Shown piece by piece: positions 39,915 through 53,293 of a stretch of 64,000 nt of DNA; within the stretch, counting starts at the first letter, position 1; each line of letters begins with the position of its first letter. The position numbers were made by a program, and so were the translations under genes. The notes beneath the pieces were generated by a model. That model was not told the DNA's origin. It saw nothing but the letters and a program-made list of their open reading frames with translations, and ran no database searches. This DNA comes from Pseudoclavibacter sp. 13-3 (lineage in GTDB: Bacteria > Actinomycetota > Actinomycetes > Actinomycetales > Microbacteriaceae), in NCBI RefSeq assembly GCF_021168475.1, contig NZ_JAJOZT010000002.1, positions 434,001 through 498,000 of the forward strand. Direction: 5' to 3'.

Positions 39915-40064
39915 CGCGTGTGCACCTCATTGTCTCTGGCCGCAGCGCGGCGGCCCGAAGCGGACAGCCGTTGCGTCCGGTTGCATGAGGTATTTTCGCG
40001 CGAGTTGTCGCGGTTGGCAAGGTCTCCCTTACCAGACGCGCTGACTCACAGCACACGCCTGTCT

Positions 40065-40109
40065 TAAAGTAGCTGCCAGATGCACCGCGCACCACAGGAC
40101 GGTGTGCGG
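40065..40109 (+). promoter_or_regulatory. Probable butA promoter and leader hairpin
   Basis: TAAAGT (40065-40070) is a candidate -10. It is followed by an inverted repeat, CCGCGCACC (40085-40093) and GGTGTGCGG (40101-40109), with one G-T pair, in what would be the leader. The element could be an operator for the divergent GAF regulator or an RNA hairpin. The remainder of the 250-bp gap shows nothing else clear. Confidence 0.4.
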
Positions 40110-40165
40110 AGGATGGCCTCGACGCGAGGTCATTTGTACGACATCGCGAAGAGGAAGGATCTCCC

Positions 40166-40951
40166 ATGAGTGATCAGAAGGTTGCGCTCGTTACCGGCGC
40201 TGGGCAGGGAATCGGCCGCAGCATCGCACTGCAGCTGGCCAAGGACGGCTTCGACGTCGCCGTCGCCGACCTGGATTTCCAGCAGGAGAAGGCAGAGGCC
40301 GTCGTCAAAGAGATCGAGGCTCTCGGCCGCAAGGCGTTCTTCGTCGCCGCTGACGTGTCGAAGCGCGACCAGGTGTTCGCCGCCGTCGACGCAGCTGCTG
40401 AGAAGCTCGGCAGCTTCGACGTGATCGCCAACAACGCGGGCATTGCACAGATCAAGCCGCTGAGCGACGTGACCACCGAAGACCTCGAGAAGATCTTCAA
40501 CATCAACGTCTTCAGCATCGTCTACGGCATTCAGGCCGCCGAGAAGAAGTTCGCCGAGCTGGGCAAAGAGAAGGGCAAGATCATCAACGCCTCTTCGATC
40601 GCCGGCATCAAGGGCTTCCCGATTCTGGGCGCCTACTCGGCCAGCAAGTTCGCTGTGCGCGGCCTGACACAGGTCGCCGCTCAGGAGCTCGCTCCCCGGA
40701 ACATCACCGTGAACGCCTGGGCGCCCGGCATCGTCGGCACCGGCATGTGGGATCTCATCGACGAGGAGCTGGGCAAGCTCAACGGCAAGGCCAAGGGCGA
40801 GAACCTGAAGGACAATGTCGAGTCGATCGCCCTCGGTCGCATCGAGACCCCTGAAGACGTCGCCGGTGTGGTGTCGTTCTTCGCGAGCGACAAGGCAGAC
40901 TACGTCACCGGCCAGACTCTGCTGGTCGACGGCGGCATGCTCTACAACTAA
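40166..40951 (+). CDS. butA: (S)-acetoin-forming diacetyl reductase (short-chain dehydrogenase)
   Basis: The 261-residue SDR has the NAD-binding TGAGQGIGRSIA, NNAG in VIANNAGIAQ, Ser in NASSIAG and the catalytic YSASK (Tyr about 156). Strong similarity of the C-terminal half (NAWAPGIVGTGMWDLIDEELG ... DKADYVTGQTLLVDGGMLYN) to BudC/ButA diacetyl or 2,3-butanediol dehydrogenases supports the specific call. It reduces diacetyl to acetoin and acetoin to 2,3-butanediol, or runs in reverse. GAGGAAGGA precedes the ATG. Its codon use is strongly biased, suggesting high expression. Confidence 0.88.
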   Translation: MSDQKVALVTGAGQGIGRSIALQLAKDGFDVAVADLDFQQEKAEAVVKEIEALGRKAFFVAADVSKRDQVFAAVDAAAEKLGSFDVIANNAGIAQIKPLSDVTTEDLEKIFNINVFSIVYGIQAAEKKFAELGKEKGKIINASSIAGIKGFPILGAYSASKFAVRGLTQVAAQELAPRNITVNAWAPGIVGTGMWDLIDEELGKLNGKAKGENLKDNVESIALGRIETPEDVAGVVSFFASDKADYVTGQTLLVDGGMLYN

Positions 40952-40976
40952 GCCGAGAGCGACTCGGTCGAGACAT

Positions 40977-41031
40977 CCGGTCGAGTCGGGCGCCTGTGCG
41001 GGGTGATCCTGCGCAGAGCCGACTCGACCGG
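40977..41031. terminator. Terminator between butA and the SulP transporter gene
   Basis: A perfect 13-bp inverted repeat (40977-40989 with 41019-41031) encloses a second stem, CTGTGCG pairing with the CTGCGCAG region. It lies between convergent genes. Confidence 0.7.
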
Positions 41032-41130
41032 TGCCTCGTGCGCACGGAAGGCGTGGTGACGATTCGTCGTGACCGCGCCATCTCTGCGTCTGGGGTGTTC
41101 CTGTCAGCCGACCTCGTCGCCGAGTCGGGC

Positions 41131-42783
41131 TCAGGCGACCAGAGCCCTGGCCTGGGCGATGGCCTCCGGGGTGGTCTCGAAGACCTCGCCGTCGGCCCAC
41201 AGCGCATCGAGCTCGTCGACGCTGCGCAGCACCTGCTCGTGCCCGGGGCGCACGGCCGAGAGCAGCACCACCACGCCGCGGTCGTGCAGCTGATGCACCG
41301 CGCTGCCGATCGCCTGCGCGCCGGTGGCGTCGACCGTGCTCAGATGCCCCATGCGCAGAATCACCACGCGCACCTCGCTCATCTCGGTCAGGTCGATCAG
41401 AAATCGCTGGGCGACGCCGAAGAACAGTGCTCCCTCGAGCCGGTACGGCACGATGGCCTGCCTGAGCAGCTCTCGCTCGGCCTCGCTGTGATCGGCGGGA
41501 TCGAGCGGCTCGGGCTTCGCCTGCGTCGCGTCGCTCACGGCCTTCAGCGTGACGAGTGAGGCGAGGGCGAAGCCCACGATGACCGCCGTGATCACGTCGA
41601 CGACCACGGTCGTCGCGAAGGTGGCGAAGAAGACGAGTGCGTCGCCGCGGGTGGCGCGCACGACGCTGCGGATGCTGCCCGGCGAGATCATGTTGACGCA
41701 CGTCGCGAGCAGCACGCCGGCCAGCACGGCCAGCGGGATCTCTGCGACGACGCTGCCCGCGACCAGCACGACCGCGAGCAGGATCAGCGAGTGCGTCACC
41801 GCCGAGGTTCGCGACCGGGCTCCGGAGCGCACGTTGACCGCGGTGCGTGCGATGGCGGCCGTGGCGGGAACCCCGCCGAAGAACGGCACCGTGATGTTGG
41901 CGAGACCCTGTCCGAAGAGCTCGCGATCCGGGTCGTGCTGCTCGCCGACCGTCATGCCGTCGGCCACGCTCGCGCTGAGCAGACTCTCGAGCGCGCCCAG
42001 CGCCGCGACGGCCAGCGCACTGGGAATCAGTCCGGCCAGCGCATCCCACTGCAGAAAATCGAGGCTCGGGGCAGGCAGCCCGACCGGCAGCTCGCCGATG
42101 CGCGCCGTCGGCAGGCCCAGCCACCAGGCGAGTGCGGTGACTGCGGCCACCAGCAGCAGCGGCCACGGCAGCCCGGGGCGCAGGCGGCCGGCGATCAGGA
42201 TCACGGCCGCCGTGACCAGTGCGACGAGCGGTTCGAGCCAGTGCGGTTCGGCGAACCAGCGCGTCAGCGCCTCGCCGGCGGTGGCCCAGACCTGCTCGTG
42301 CTGCCCGGCTGACACGCCCAGAGCCGTCGGCACCTGCTGCAGGGCGATGACCACGGCGATGCCCGCGGTGAAGCCCTCGAGCAGCGAGGTGGGCAGCATC
42401 TGCACGTAGCGTCCGATGCGGGCGAAGGCGACGACCAGCAGCATCACGCCGGCCATCAGTCCGACGGTCAGCACTCCGCCGACGCCGTGCTGGTGCACGA
42501 TCGGCAGCAGCACCACGGTCATCGCGCCGGTGGGGCCGGTGACCTGCAGGTTGCTGCCGCCGAAGACCGCGGCGATGATGCCGGCGATGATGGCGGTCGT
42601 CATGCCCGCGGCGGCGCCGACGCCCGAGGCGACGCCGAAGGCGAGTGCGAGGGGCAGGGCGACGACGGCGACGGTCGCGCCCGCCAACAGGTCGGTGCCC
42701 GGGCTGCGCCGAGCGTCGGCGAGATCCTGCGGGCCGGGCAGCAGCGAGCGGATGCGATGGCCGAACCCGGCTTGAGCGTTCAT
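41131..42783 (-). CDS. SulP-family anion transporter with STAS domain
   Basis: The 550-residue protein has about 11-14 hydrophobic spans (starting LLAGATVAVVALPLALAFGVASG, GGSNLQVTGPTGAMTVVLLPIV) and the SulP core motifs NITVPFFGGVPATAAIARTAVNVRSGARS. The C-terminal STAS domain (about 440-550) contains VDATGAQAIGSAVHQL. SulP proteins carry sulfate, bicarbonate or dicarboxylates; no carbonic anhydrase or sulfate gene is adjacent, so the substrate is open. ATG 42783 has GGGGAA upstream; an ATG at 42948 is in frame but its extension is not family-like. It is divergent from rpoB. Confidence 0.9.
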   Translation of the reverse strand: MNAQAGFGHRIRSLLPGPQDLADARRSPGTDLLAGATVAVVALPLALAFGVASGVGAAAGMTTAIIAGIIAAVFGGSNLQVTGPTGAMTVVLLPIVHQHGVGGVLTVGLMAGVMLLVVAFARIGRYVQMLPTSLLEGFTAGIAVVIALQQVPTALGVSAGQHEQVWATAGEALTRWFAEPHWLEPLVALVTAAVILIAGRLRPGLPWPLLLVAAVTALAWWLGLPTARIGELPVGLPAPSLDFLQWDALAGLIPSALAVAALGALESLLSASVADGMTVGEQHDPDRELFGQGLANITVPFFGGVPATAAIARTAVNVRSGARSRTSAVTHSLILLAVVLVAGSVVAEIPLAVLAGVLLATCVNMISPGSIRSVVRATRGDALVFFATFATTVVVDVITAVIVGFALASLVTLKAVSDATQAKPEPLDPADHSEAERELLRQAIVPYRLEGALFFGVAQRFLIDLTEMSEVRVVILRMGHLSTVDATGAQAIGSAVHQLHDRGVVVLLSAVRPGHEQVLRSVDELDALWADGEVFETTPEAIAQARALVA

Positions 42784-42941
42784 GATGTTCCCCGTCTCAC
42801 AGGGCCGTCGCATCAGTGCGCGGCGACGCTGCAGAAATCGTACAACACGTACATGTTTCTTTGGCGCGTCGTATACGTCGGCAGGGGAAGGCCTCGGTGA
42901 AGCGTCGAATGCGTGAACGAGCGGGAGGAATGTTGCAGGTC

Positions 42942-43181
42942 TGGACATCGCGTGCTATATGACGTATGCTGAACCTCTGCGCTCGACGGTGTCTTCTTCA
43001 TGCCCGCATATGGCGGTGGGCAGGTGGTGTGTCATATTGCGGTCACATTGCACTCGATCCACGTCGGCCGCGGGTACAGATTGTACCCCCGGTCGAGGTG
43101 TCGCATCGGTGTGGATGCTGGCGAGTCGCGGTCGAAGTCAATGAAACGACAAGCCCCACCAGGCTTTATTGGAGGAATCCC
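42942..43181 (+). promoter_or_regulatory. rpoBC promoter and long 5' leader
   Basis: TGGACA (42942-42947) and TATGCT (42965-42970) with 17-bp spacing form a strong promoter. Transcription from about 42977 gives a leader of about 205 nt containing a hairpin, CCGCGGGTAC (43068-43077) with GTACCCCCGG (43083-43092), one mismatch. GGAGGA (43171-43176) is the ribosome-binding site. In the remainder of the 398-bp gap, upstream of 42942, I see the SulP promoter side with a minus-strand TACGAT and the small palindrome CGTATACG. Confidence 0.65.
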
Positions 43182-46100
43182 TTGGCTGCTGCGCGCAACG
43201 CATCCAACACCACCGTCAACTCTCAGGGCCGCAATTACAAGCGCCTCTCCTTCGCCAAAATCACCGAGCCGATCAACGTTCCCGATCTGCTCGCCCTGCA
43301 GACCGAGAGCTTCGACTGGCTGATCGGCAACGAGGGCTGGAAGAAGCGTCTGGCCGACGATCAGTCCGCGGGGCGTCACGACGTGCCCGTCAAGAGCGGT
43401 CTCGACGCGGTCTTCGAAGAGATCTCGCCCATCGAGGACAATCTCGAGAAGATGCACCTCAGCTTCGCCAATCCCACGCTCGAGCCGGTGCGCTACAGCA
43501 TCGACGAGTGCAAGGAGCGCGGCAAGACATACGAGGCCCCGCTCTACGTCGAGGCCGAGTTCATGAACTACGAGACCGGTGAGATCAAGACGCAGACGGT
43601 CTTCATGGGCAACTTCCCGATGATGACCCGCAAGGGCACCTTCATCGTCAACGGCTCGGAGCGCGTCGTCGTCTCGCAGCTGGTGCGTTCGCCCGGTGTG
43701 TACTTCGAGCGCCAGTTCGAGAAGAACTCCGACAAAGAGGTCTTCTCGGCGCGTGTGATCCCGAGCCGTGGTGCGTGGCTCGAGTTCGAGGTCGACAAGC
43801 GCGATCAGGTCGGGGTGCGCATCGACCGCAAGCGCAAGCAGTCGGTCACGGTGTTCCTCAAGGCCCTGGGCCTGACCGCCGAAGACATCCAGGCCGAGTT
43901 CGCCGGCTACGACTCGATTCTCTCGACGCTCGAGAAAGACACCATCGCCACCAAAGACGAGGCGCTGCGTGACATCTACCGCAAACTTCGCCCGGGCGAG
44001 CAGGTCGCTGCCGAGGCGGCCCGCGCTCTGCTCGACAACTTCTACTTCAACGACAAGCGCTACGACCTCGCCAAGGTGGGTCGCTACAAGATCGACCGCA
44101 AGCTCGGCATCGAGGCGCCGATCCAGCAGTCGGTGCTGACCGTCGAAGACATCGTCAAGACCATCAAGTACCTCGTCGCGCTGCACGCCGGCGAGGCCAC
44201 GGTCGAGGGTGTGCGCGAGGGCAATGAGGTCGAGATCCCCGTCGACGTCGATGACATCGACCACTTCGGCAACCGTCGCATCCGCGCCGTCGGCGAGCTC
44301 ATCCAGAACCAGGTGCGCACCGGCCTCAGCCGCATGGAGCGCGTCGTTCGCGAGCGCATGACCACGCAGGACGCCGAGGCGATCACGCCGCAGACCCTGA
44401 TCAACGTGCGCCCCGTCGTCGCCGCGATCAAGGAGTTCTTCGGAACCAGCCAGCTGTCGCAGTTCATGGACCAGAACAACCCCCTGGCCGGGGTCACGCA
44501 CAAGCGTCGTCTCTCGGCTCTGGGCCCCGGTGGTCTGTCGCGCGAGCGCGCCGGCGTCGAGGTGCGAGACGTGCACCCCTCGCACTACGGCCGCATGTGC
44601 CCCATCGAGACTCCTGAAGGCCCGAACATCGGTCTGATCGGATCGATGGCGACCTTCGCCCGCATCAACTCGTTCGGGTTCATCGAGACCCCGTACCGCA
44701 AGGTCGAGAACGGTCGCCTGACCGACCAGATCGACTACCTCACCGCATCCGACGAAGACGAGTTCGTGGTCGCCCAGGCCAACGCCAACGTCGACGACCA
44801 GGGCAACTTCATCAGCGACCGCGTGCTGGTGCGACTCAAGGGCGGCGACGTCGAGCTGGTGCCGGCCGATCAGGTCGACTACATCGACGTCTCGCCGCGC
44901 CAGATGGTCTCGGTCGGCACGTCGCTGATCCCGTTCCTCGAGCACGACGACGCGCACCGCGCCCTCATGGGCGCGAACATGCAGCGCCAGGCGGTGCCGC
45001 TGCTGCGCAGCGACAGCCCGCTGGTCGGCACCGGCATGGAGGCCTACACCGCAGTCGACTCCGGTGACGTCATCACCGCCGATCACGGCGGCGTCGTCAC
45101 CGAGGTCTCGGCCGACCTGATCGTCGTCGAGAACGACGAGGGTGAGATCAGCAGCTACCCGACGCGCAAGTTCGATCGCGCCAACCAGGGCACCTGCTTC
45201 AACAACCGCGTGCTGGTTCGCGAAGGCGACCGCGTCGAGGCCGGCCAGGTCATCGCCGACGGCCCCGCCACACAGGGCGGTGAGCTCGCGCTCGGCAAGA
45301 ACCTGCTGGTCGCGTTCATGCCGTGGGAGGGTCTGAACTACGAGGATGCGATCATCCTCAACCAGAACCTGGTCAAGAACGACACGCTGACCTCGATCCA
45401 CATCGAGGAGTACGACGTTGACGCCCGTGACACCAAGCTCGGCAAAGAAGAGATCACTCGCGACCTGCCGAACGTCTCGCAGGACATGCTCGCCGATCTC
45501 GACGAGCGCGGCATCATCCGCATCGGCGCCGAGGTTCGCCCCGGCGACATCCTCGTCGGCAAGGTCACGCCGAAGGGCGAGACCGAGCTCAGCGCCGAAG
45601 AGCGCCTGTTGCGCGCCATCTTCAACGAGAAGAGCCGTGAGGTTCGCGACACCTCGCTGAAGGTGCCGCACGGCGAGCGGGGCACCGTCATCGGCGTTCG
45701 TCTGTTCGACGCCGAAGAGGGCGACGACGAGCTCGGCAACGGCGTGAACCAGCGCGTGGTCGTGTACATCGCTCAGAAGCGCAAGATCACCGAGGGCGAC
45801 AAGCTCTCGGGCCGTCACGGCAACAAGGGCGTCATCTCGAAGATCGTGCCCGCCGAAGACATGCCCTTCCTGCCCGACGGCACGCCGGTCGACATCATCC
45901 TCAACCCGCTGGGCGTGCCCGGCCGAATGAACTTCGGCCAGGTGCTCGAGCTCCACCTCGGGTGGGCGGCCAAGCAGGGCTGGAAGGTCGACGACAACGC
46001 CGAGTGGGCCAAGGAGCTCCCGGAGCGCGCCCGTCAGGCCGAGCCGAACACGAAGGTCGCCACGCCGGTCTTCGACGGTGCGTCCGAAGACGAGATCTCG

Positions 46101-46676
46101 GGTCTGCTCGACTCGACGCTGCCCAACCGCGATGGCGATCGTCTGATCGACCACAACGGCAAGGTGCAGCTGTTCGACGGTCGTTCCGGTGAGCCCTTCC
46201 CCGACCCGGTGTCGGTGGGCTACATGTACATCCTGAAGCTGCACCACCTGGTCGATGACAAGATTCACGCGCGTTCGACCGGCCCGTACTCGATGATCAC
46301 GCAGCAGCCGCTGGGCGGTAAGGCCCAGTTCGGCGGCCAGCGATTCGGCGAGATGGAGGTCTGGGCGCTGTACGCCTACGGCGCCGCGCACGCGCTGCAG
46401 GAGATGCTCACGATCAAGTCCGACGATGTCACCGGCCGTGTGAAGGCGTACGAGGCCATCGTCAAGGGCGAGAACATCCAGGAGCCCGGCATTCCCGAGT
46501 CGTTCAAGGTGCTCATCAAAGAGATGCAGTCACTGTGCCTGAACGTTGAGGTGCTGAACTCGGCCGGTCAGGCCGTCAGCCTGCGCGACAGCGAGGATGA
46601 CGCGTACAACGCCGTCGAAGAGCTCGGCATCAACATCTCGAAGCAGTTCGAGAACGGCCCGATCGACGAGATCTGA
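43182..46676 (+). CDS. rpoB: RNA polymerase beta subunit
   Basis: The 1164-residue core subunit begins at TTG 43182, five nt after GGAGGA; the actinobacterial start is typically LAASRNAS-like, and LAAARNAS is seen here. Landmarks are [13 protein letters not shown], the rifampicin region ([15 protein letters not shown] and [17 protein letters not shown]), [24 protein letters not shown]-type region ([13 protein letters not shown]), [10 protein letters not shown] and the C-terminal [22 protein letters not shown]. The residues usually changed in rifampicin resistance are all wild type. rpoC follows after 47 nt. Confidence 0.98.
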   Translation: MAAARNASNTTVNSQGRNYKRLSFAKITEPINVPDLLALQTESFDWLIGNEGWKKRLADDQSAGRHDVPVKSGLDAVFEEISPIEDNLEKMHLSFANPTLEPVRYSIDECKERGKTYEAPLYVEAEFMNYETGEIKTQTVFMGNFPMMTRKGTFIVNGSERVVVSQLVRSPGVYFERQFEKNSDKEVFSARVIPSRGAWLEFEVDKRDQVGVRIDRKRKQSVTVFLKALGLTAEDIQAEFAGYDSILSTLEKDTIATKDEALRDIYRKLRPGEQVAAEAARALLDNFYFNDKRYDLAKVGRYKIDRKLGIEAPIQQSVLTVEDIVKTIKYLVALHAGEATVEGVREGNEVEIPVDVDDIDHFGNRRIRAVGELIQNQVRTGLSRMERVVRERMTTQDAEAITPQTLINVRPVVAAIKEFFGTSQLSQFMDQNNPLAGVTHKRRLSALGPGGLSRERAGVEVRDVHPSHYGRMCPIETPEGPNIGLIGSMATFARINSFGFIETPYRKVENGRLTDQIDYLTASDEDEFVVAQANANVDDQGNFISDRVLVRLKGGDVELVPADQVDYIDVSPRQMVSVGTSLIPFLEHDDAHRALMGANMQRQAVPLLRSDSPLVGTGMEAYTAVDSGDVITADHGGVVTEVSADLIVVENDEGEISSYPTRKFDRANQGTCFNNRVLVREGDRVEAGQVIADGPATQGGELALGKNLLVAFMPWEGLNYEDAIILNQNLVKNDTLTSIHIEEYDVDARDTKLGKEEITRDLPNVSQDMLADLDERGIIRIGAEVRPGDILVGKVTPKGETELSAEERLLRAIFNEKSREVRDTSLKVPHGERGTVIGVRLFDAEEGDDELGNGVNQRVVVYIAQKRKITEGDKLSGRHGNKGVISKIVPAEDMPFLPDGTPVDIILNPLGVPGRMNFGQVLELHLGWAAKQGWKVDDNAEWAKELPERARQAEPNTKVATPVFDGASEDEISGLLDSTLPNRDGDRLIDHNGKVQLFDGRSGEPFPDPVSVGYMYILKLHHLVDDKIHARSTGPYSMITQQPLGGKAQFGGQRFGEMEVWALYAYGAAHALQEMLTIKSDDVTGRVKAYEAIVKGENIQEPGIPESFKVLIKEMQSLCLNVEVLNSAGQAVSLRDSEDDAYNAVEELGINISKQFENGPIDEI

Positions 46677-46723
46677 CCCGGCTGATCAACAGACACACAG
46701 AGACTTCCAGAAAGAGAGACAAA

Positions 46724-50596
<3,873 letters not shown>

Positions 50597-50629
50597 GTCG
50601 GTCGCACGAACTCGCTGATCAGCAGCTCC

Positions 50630-50669
50630 GAAGAGGGCCGCGTGCAGGTCTCTGCACGCGGCCCTCTTC
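50630..50669 (+). terminator. rpoBC terminator
   Basis: A perfect 17-bp inverted repeat (50630-50646 with 50653-50669) with a 6-nt loop GGTCTC lies 33 nt after the rpoC stop. Confidence 0.9.
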
Positions 50670-50760
50670 GTCTGCCGTCTGCAGGCGCTCAGCCGTCATC
50701 TGCCGACACCCGCACCGCTGTCCGGCGCCGCAGGAACTCGGTACTACGCTGGAGAAGGTC

Positions 50761-53172
50761 ATGACCAAGAAGGAACAGAGCACACCAGCCGAGGCACCCT
50801 GGCGGGAGCCCTCGAACCAGACTGATGTTCAGCGAGACGGGACGCAGCGGCCCGCTGCTCCCGCGCAGTCTGCTCCCTCGAAAGCTCAGCAGCCGGCCCA
50901 GACCGCAGTGGAACACGTGACAAAGTCTTCGGTTCGGCGCGCCCAACGGCCGACAGGCGCGCCCGCTGCAGTGCCGACTGCAGCGCCAGAGCCTGCATCT
51001 GCGTCTGCAGCAGCACCGCCACGTCGACAAGGAATCGAACCGCAGCATTGGCGCCCCGCGCCGGTGAAGAGTTGCCCCGAGCCACCTGCTCCGCGCACGC
51101 CGCGGACTGGGAACACACCGCGGGCAGGGAGCACGCCGGTGCGTCCGACGCTGCCAGTAGCGCAGGCGGCGCAGGCGGTGCCGGCGAGGCAGAAACCGGT
51201 TCCAGTTCCCGCGCCAGCTCCTCTCGCGCCAGCCCCACCCGCGCCAGCCCCACCGGTGTCAGCACCTCCGAAGCCGACCCCGCCGACGTCTCGCGTTTCG
51301 GCCCGGCCTGTGGCCCGGCCCGCTGCCCGACCCCCTGCAGGGCGACGCCTCGGCGCCCTTGACGGACTCCGCGCGATCGCAGTGCTCGCCGTCATCGTCT
51401 ATCACCTCAACGTCGCATGGCTGCCGGGCGGCTACCTCGGTGTCGACGTCTTCTTCGTGCTCAGCGGCTTTCTCATCACCTCGGGCCTCGTTCGCGACCA
51501 CGACGACCGAGGCGGCATCAGACTGGGCCGATTCTGGCTGCGCCGCTTTCGACGGCTGATCCCGGCGCTCTGGACGATGGTGCTCGTCTGCACGGCGGCG
51601 CTCGCCCTGTTTCCGCCAGATCTGCGCGCCGCGCTGGGCCGGCAGCTGCTCGGCGCGTTCACGTACACCTCGAACTGGCTGTCGATCGCGGCTCACGACT
51701 CGTACTTCGCCAAAGACACCCCGCTCGCCTTCGTGCATCTCTGGTCGCTGGCCATCGAAGAGCAGTTCTACCTGGTCTGGCCGCTGCTGCTCTTCGCGGT
51801 GCTCGCGCTGCGCCGAGCCGGCCGTGTGGGCATCGCCCTCGTGCTCGCCATCGCCTCGGGGCTCGGCATGGCGGTCATGTACGTGCCCGGCGCCGATCCG
51901 AGCCCGGTCTATTTCGGCACGCTGACCCATCTCTTCGGGCTGATGCTCGGCGCCGGCCTCGCCTTCGCGCGGCCCCTCTACAGCGCGGGCGGGCTCGGGC
52001 AGATCGCCCCGAGGCACCCGCTGACTGCGGGTGTCGTCAATCTCGTCGCACTCGGGTCGCTTGCCGTGCTCGGCGTCGCGTTCGCCCTGCTCGGCGACCA
52101 GCTCCCGTTCACCTATCAGGGCGGCATCTTCCTGGTCTCGGCACTGGTCGTGGTCATCATCGCAACGCTCGGCGACCAGCGATCGGTCGTCACCAAGGTG
52201 CTGCAGACGCAGCCGTTCCGCCTGATCGGCCGTCTCTCGTACGGCATGTACCTGTGGCACTGGCCGGTCATCATCATGGTGCGTCACCTCGTCGGCGGGC
52301 AGGGCCAGCCCCTGCCGACCGCGCTGGTCATCGTGCTCAGCCTCGGCCTGACGATGCTGGCGAGCTGGCTCAGCTACCGCTTCATCGAGCAGCCGATTCT
52401 TCGGCTCGGCTTTCGGCAGACCCTCAAGCTCGTGCACACCCGCCTGGTCGTGGCCGGAGGGATGCGTCGGCACGTCATCCCGATCGGTGCGGCCGCGGCC
52501 GTCAGCGTGCTCTGCATCGTCTCACTGGTCAGCGCACCCGATCGGTCGTCGGCCCAGCAGTACGTCGAGACCGGGGCGGAGTACGCCAACATGGCCTCGG
52601 CGAAGGCACCGGCGATCGATCCTCACGGAGCCCCTCCGGCCGAGCCGCTCTTCCCGTCGACGCAGCCCATCGCACAGATCCACGGCACCGACATGATCGC
52701 CGCCGGAGACTCGGTCATGCTCGCCAGCGCACGCCAGATCAGCCAGAGCTACCCGGGCATCCTCATCGACGCGCAGGTCGCGCGGCAGAGCGGCGACACC
52801 TTCCGCGCCGCCCGCCAGCTGCTCGCCGACAACCGCGACCGCCGTGTGCTCGTCGTGCACGCCGGCACCAACGGCGGCATCGACGCCGACGCTCTCGAAG
52901 ACCTCGTGACCTGGTGCGGCCCGAACCGACGCATCGTGCTGGTCGACATCTTCGCGGCGCGCAGCTGGGAGCAGCCCGGCAACGCGACGCTGGAGTCGAT
53001 CGCCGCACAGCATCCGCAGACGGTCGCCGTGGCTCACTGGCACGCCGCCGTCCAGGATCACGTCGACGAGCTGGCCGGCGATCAGATCCATCCGGGGGAT
53101 GCCGCCGCGGGCCGGTATGTCGCATCGGTGACGGATGCGCTGGGCCGGCTGGGTGTGACCGTCGTCGGCTGA
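50761..53172 (+). CDS. OatA-like acyltransferase: AT3 membrane domain plus extracellular SGNH domain
   Basis: The 803-residue protein has a 200-residue Pro/Ala-rich hydrophilic N-terminus, an AT3 (acyltransferase 3) domain (about 198-560; LDGLRAIAVLAVIVYHLN and LGVDVFFVLSGFLIT, WSLAIEEQFYLVWPLLL) and a C-terminal SGNH hydrolase-like domain with GDSVMLASARQI (about 645) and a late DQIHPGDAAAGRY. This layout matches OatA-type O-acetyltransferases that acetylate peptidoglycan or other surface glycans. ATG 50761 follows GGAGAAGG. The very long cytoplasmic Pro-rich tail is unusual for the family. It sits between rpoC and the str operon, an uncommon place, followed by ppk2. Confidence 0.85.
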   Translation: MTKKEQSTPAEAPWREPSNQTDVQRDGTQRPAAPAQSAPSKAQQPAQTAVEHVTKSSVRRAQRPTGAPAAVPTAAPEPASASAAAPPRRQGIEPQHWRPAPVKSCPEPPAPRTPRTGNTPRAGSTPVRPTLPVAQAAQAVPARQKPVPVPAPAPLAPAPPAPAPPVSAPPKPTPPTSRVSARPVARPAARPPAGRRLGALDGLRAIAVLAVIVYHLNVAWLPGGYLGVDVFFVLSGFLITSGLVRDHDDRGGIRLGRFWLRRFRRLIPALWTMVLVCTAALALFPPDLRAALGRQLLGAFTYTSNWLSIAAHDSYFAKDTPLAFVHLWSLAIEEQFYLVWPLLLFAVLALRRAGRVGIALVLAIASGLGMAVMYVPGADPSPVYFGTLTHLFGLMLGAGLAFARPLYSAGGLGQIAPRHPLTAGVVNLVALGSLAVLGVAFALLGDQLPFTYQGGIFLVSALVVVIIATLGDQRSVVTKVLQTQPFRLIGRLSYGMYLWHWPVIIMVRHLVGGQGQPLPTALVIVLSLGLTMLASWLSYRFIEQPILRLGFRQTLKLVHTRLVVAGGMRRHVIPIGAAAAVSVLCIVSLVSAPDRSSAQQYVETGAEYANMASAKAPAIDPHGAPPAEPLFPSTQPIAQIHGTDMIAAGDSVMLASARQISQSYPGILIDAQVARQSGDTFRAARQLLADNRDRRVLVVHAGTNGGIDADALEDLVTWCGPNRRIVLVDIFAARSWEQPGNATLESIAAQHPQTVAVAHWHAAVQDHVDELAGDQIHPGDAAAGRYVASVTDALGRLGVTVVG

Positions 53173-53293
53173 TCGGGGCGGGCTGCGTCTACGCGTCGGC
53201 CTGCGCGGTCGCGATGCGTCGAGGGTCGCAAGGTGGGATACTGGAGAGCGGCGCACTCTCGGTGCCGCACCACAGCCGCGAGTAAGGGGAAGA

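Noticed and set aside
42966-43181. Upstream extension of rpoB to an ATG at 42966
   Set aside because: It overlaps the -10 box of the rpoB promoter, lacks similarity to RpoB, and the TTG at 43182 has a proper ribosome-binding site and the family N-terminus.
43141-43323. Possible leader peptide starting at ATG 43141 and overlapping rpoB
   Set aside because: No ribosome-binding site, unrelated frame, and no run of regulatory codons; it runs into rpoB without purpose.
44440-44560. Rifampicin-resistance changes in rpoB
   Set aside because: The [15 protein letters not shown] and [13 protein letters not shown] segments carry wild-type residues at the usual positions.
43032-46391. Very long open frame antisense to rpoB (about 1100 codons), and similar antisense frames opposite rpoC, lysS and fusA
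   Set aside because: High-GC codon bias in the true gene keeps the opposite frame free of stops. The antisense products have no family signatures and low-complexity composition.
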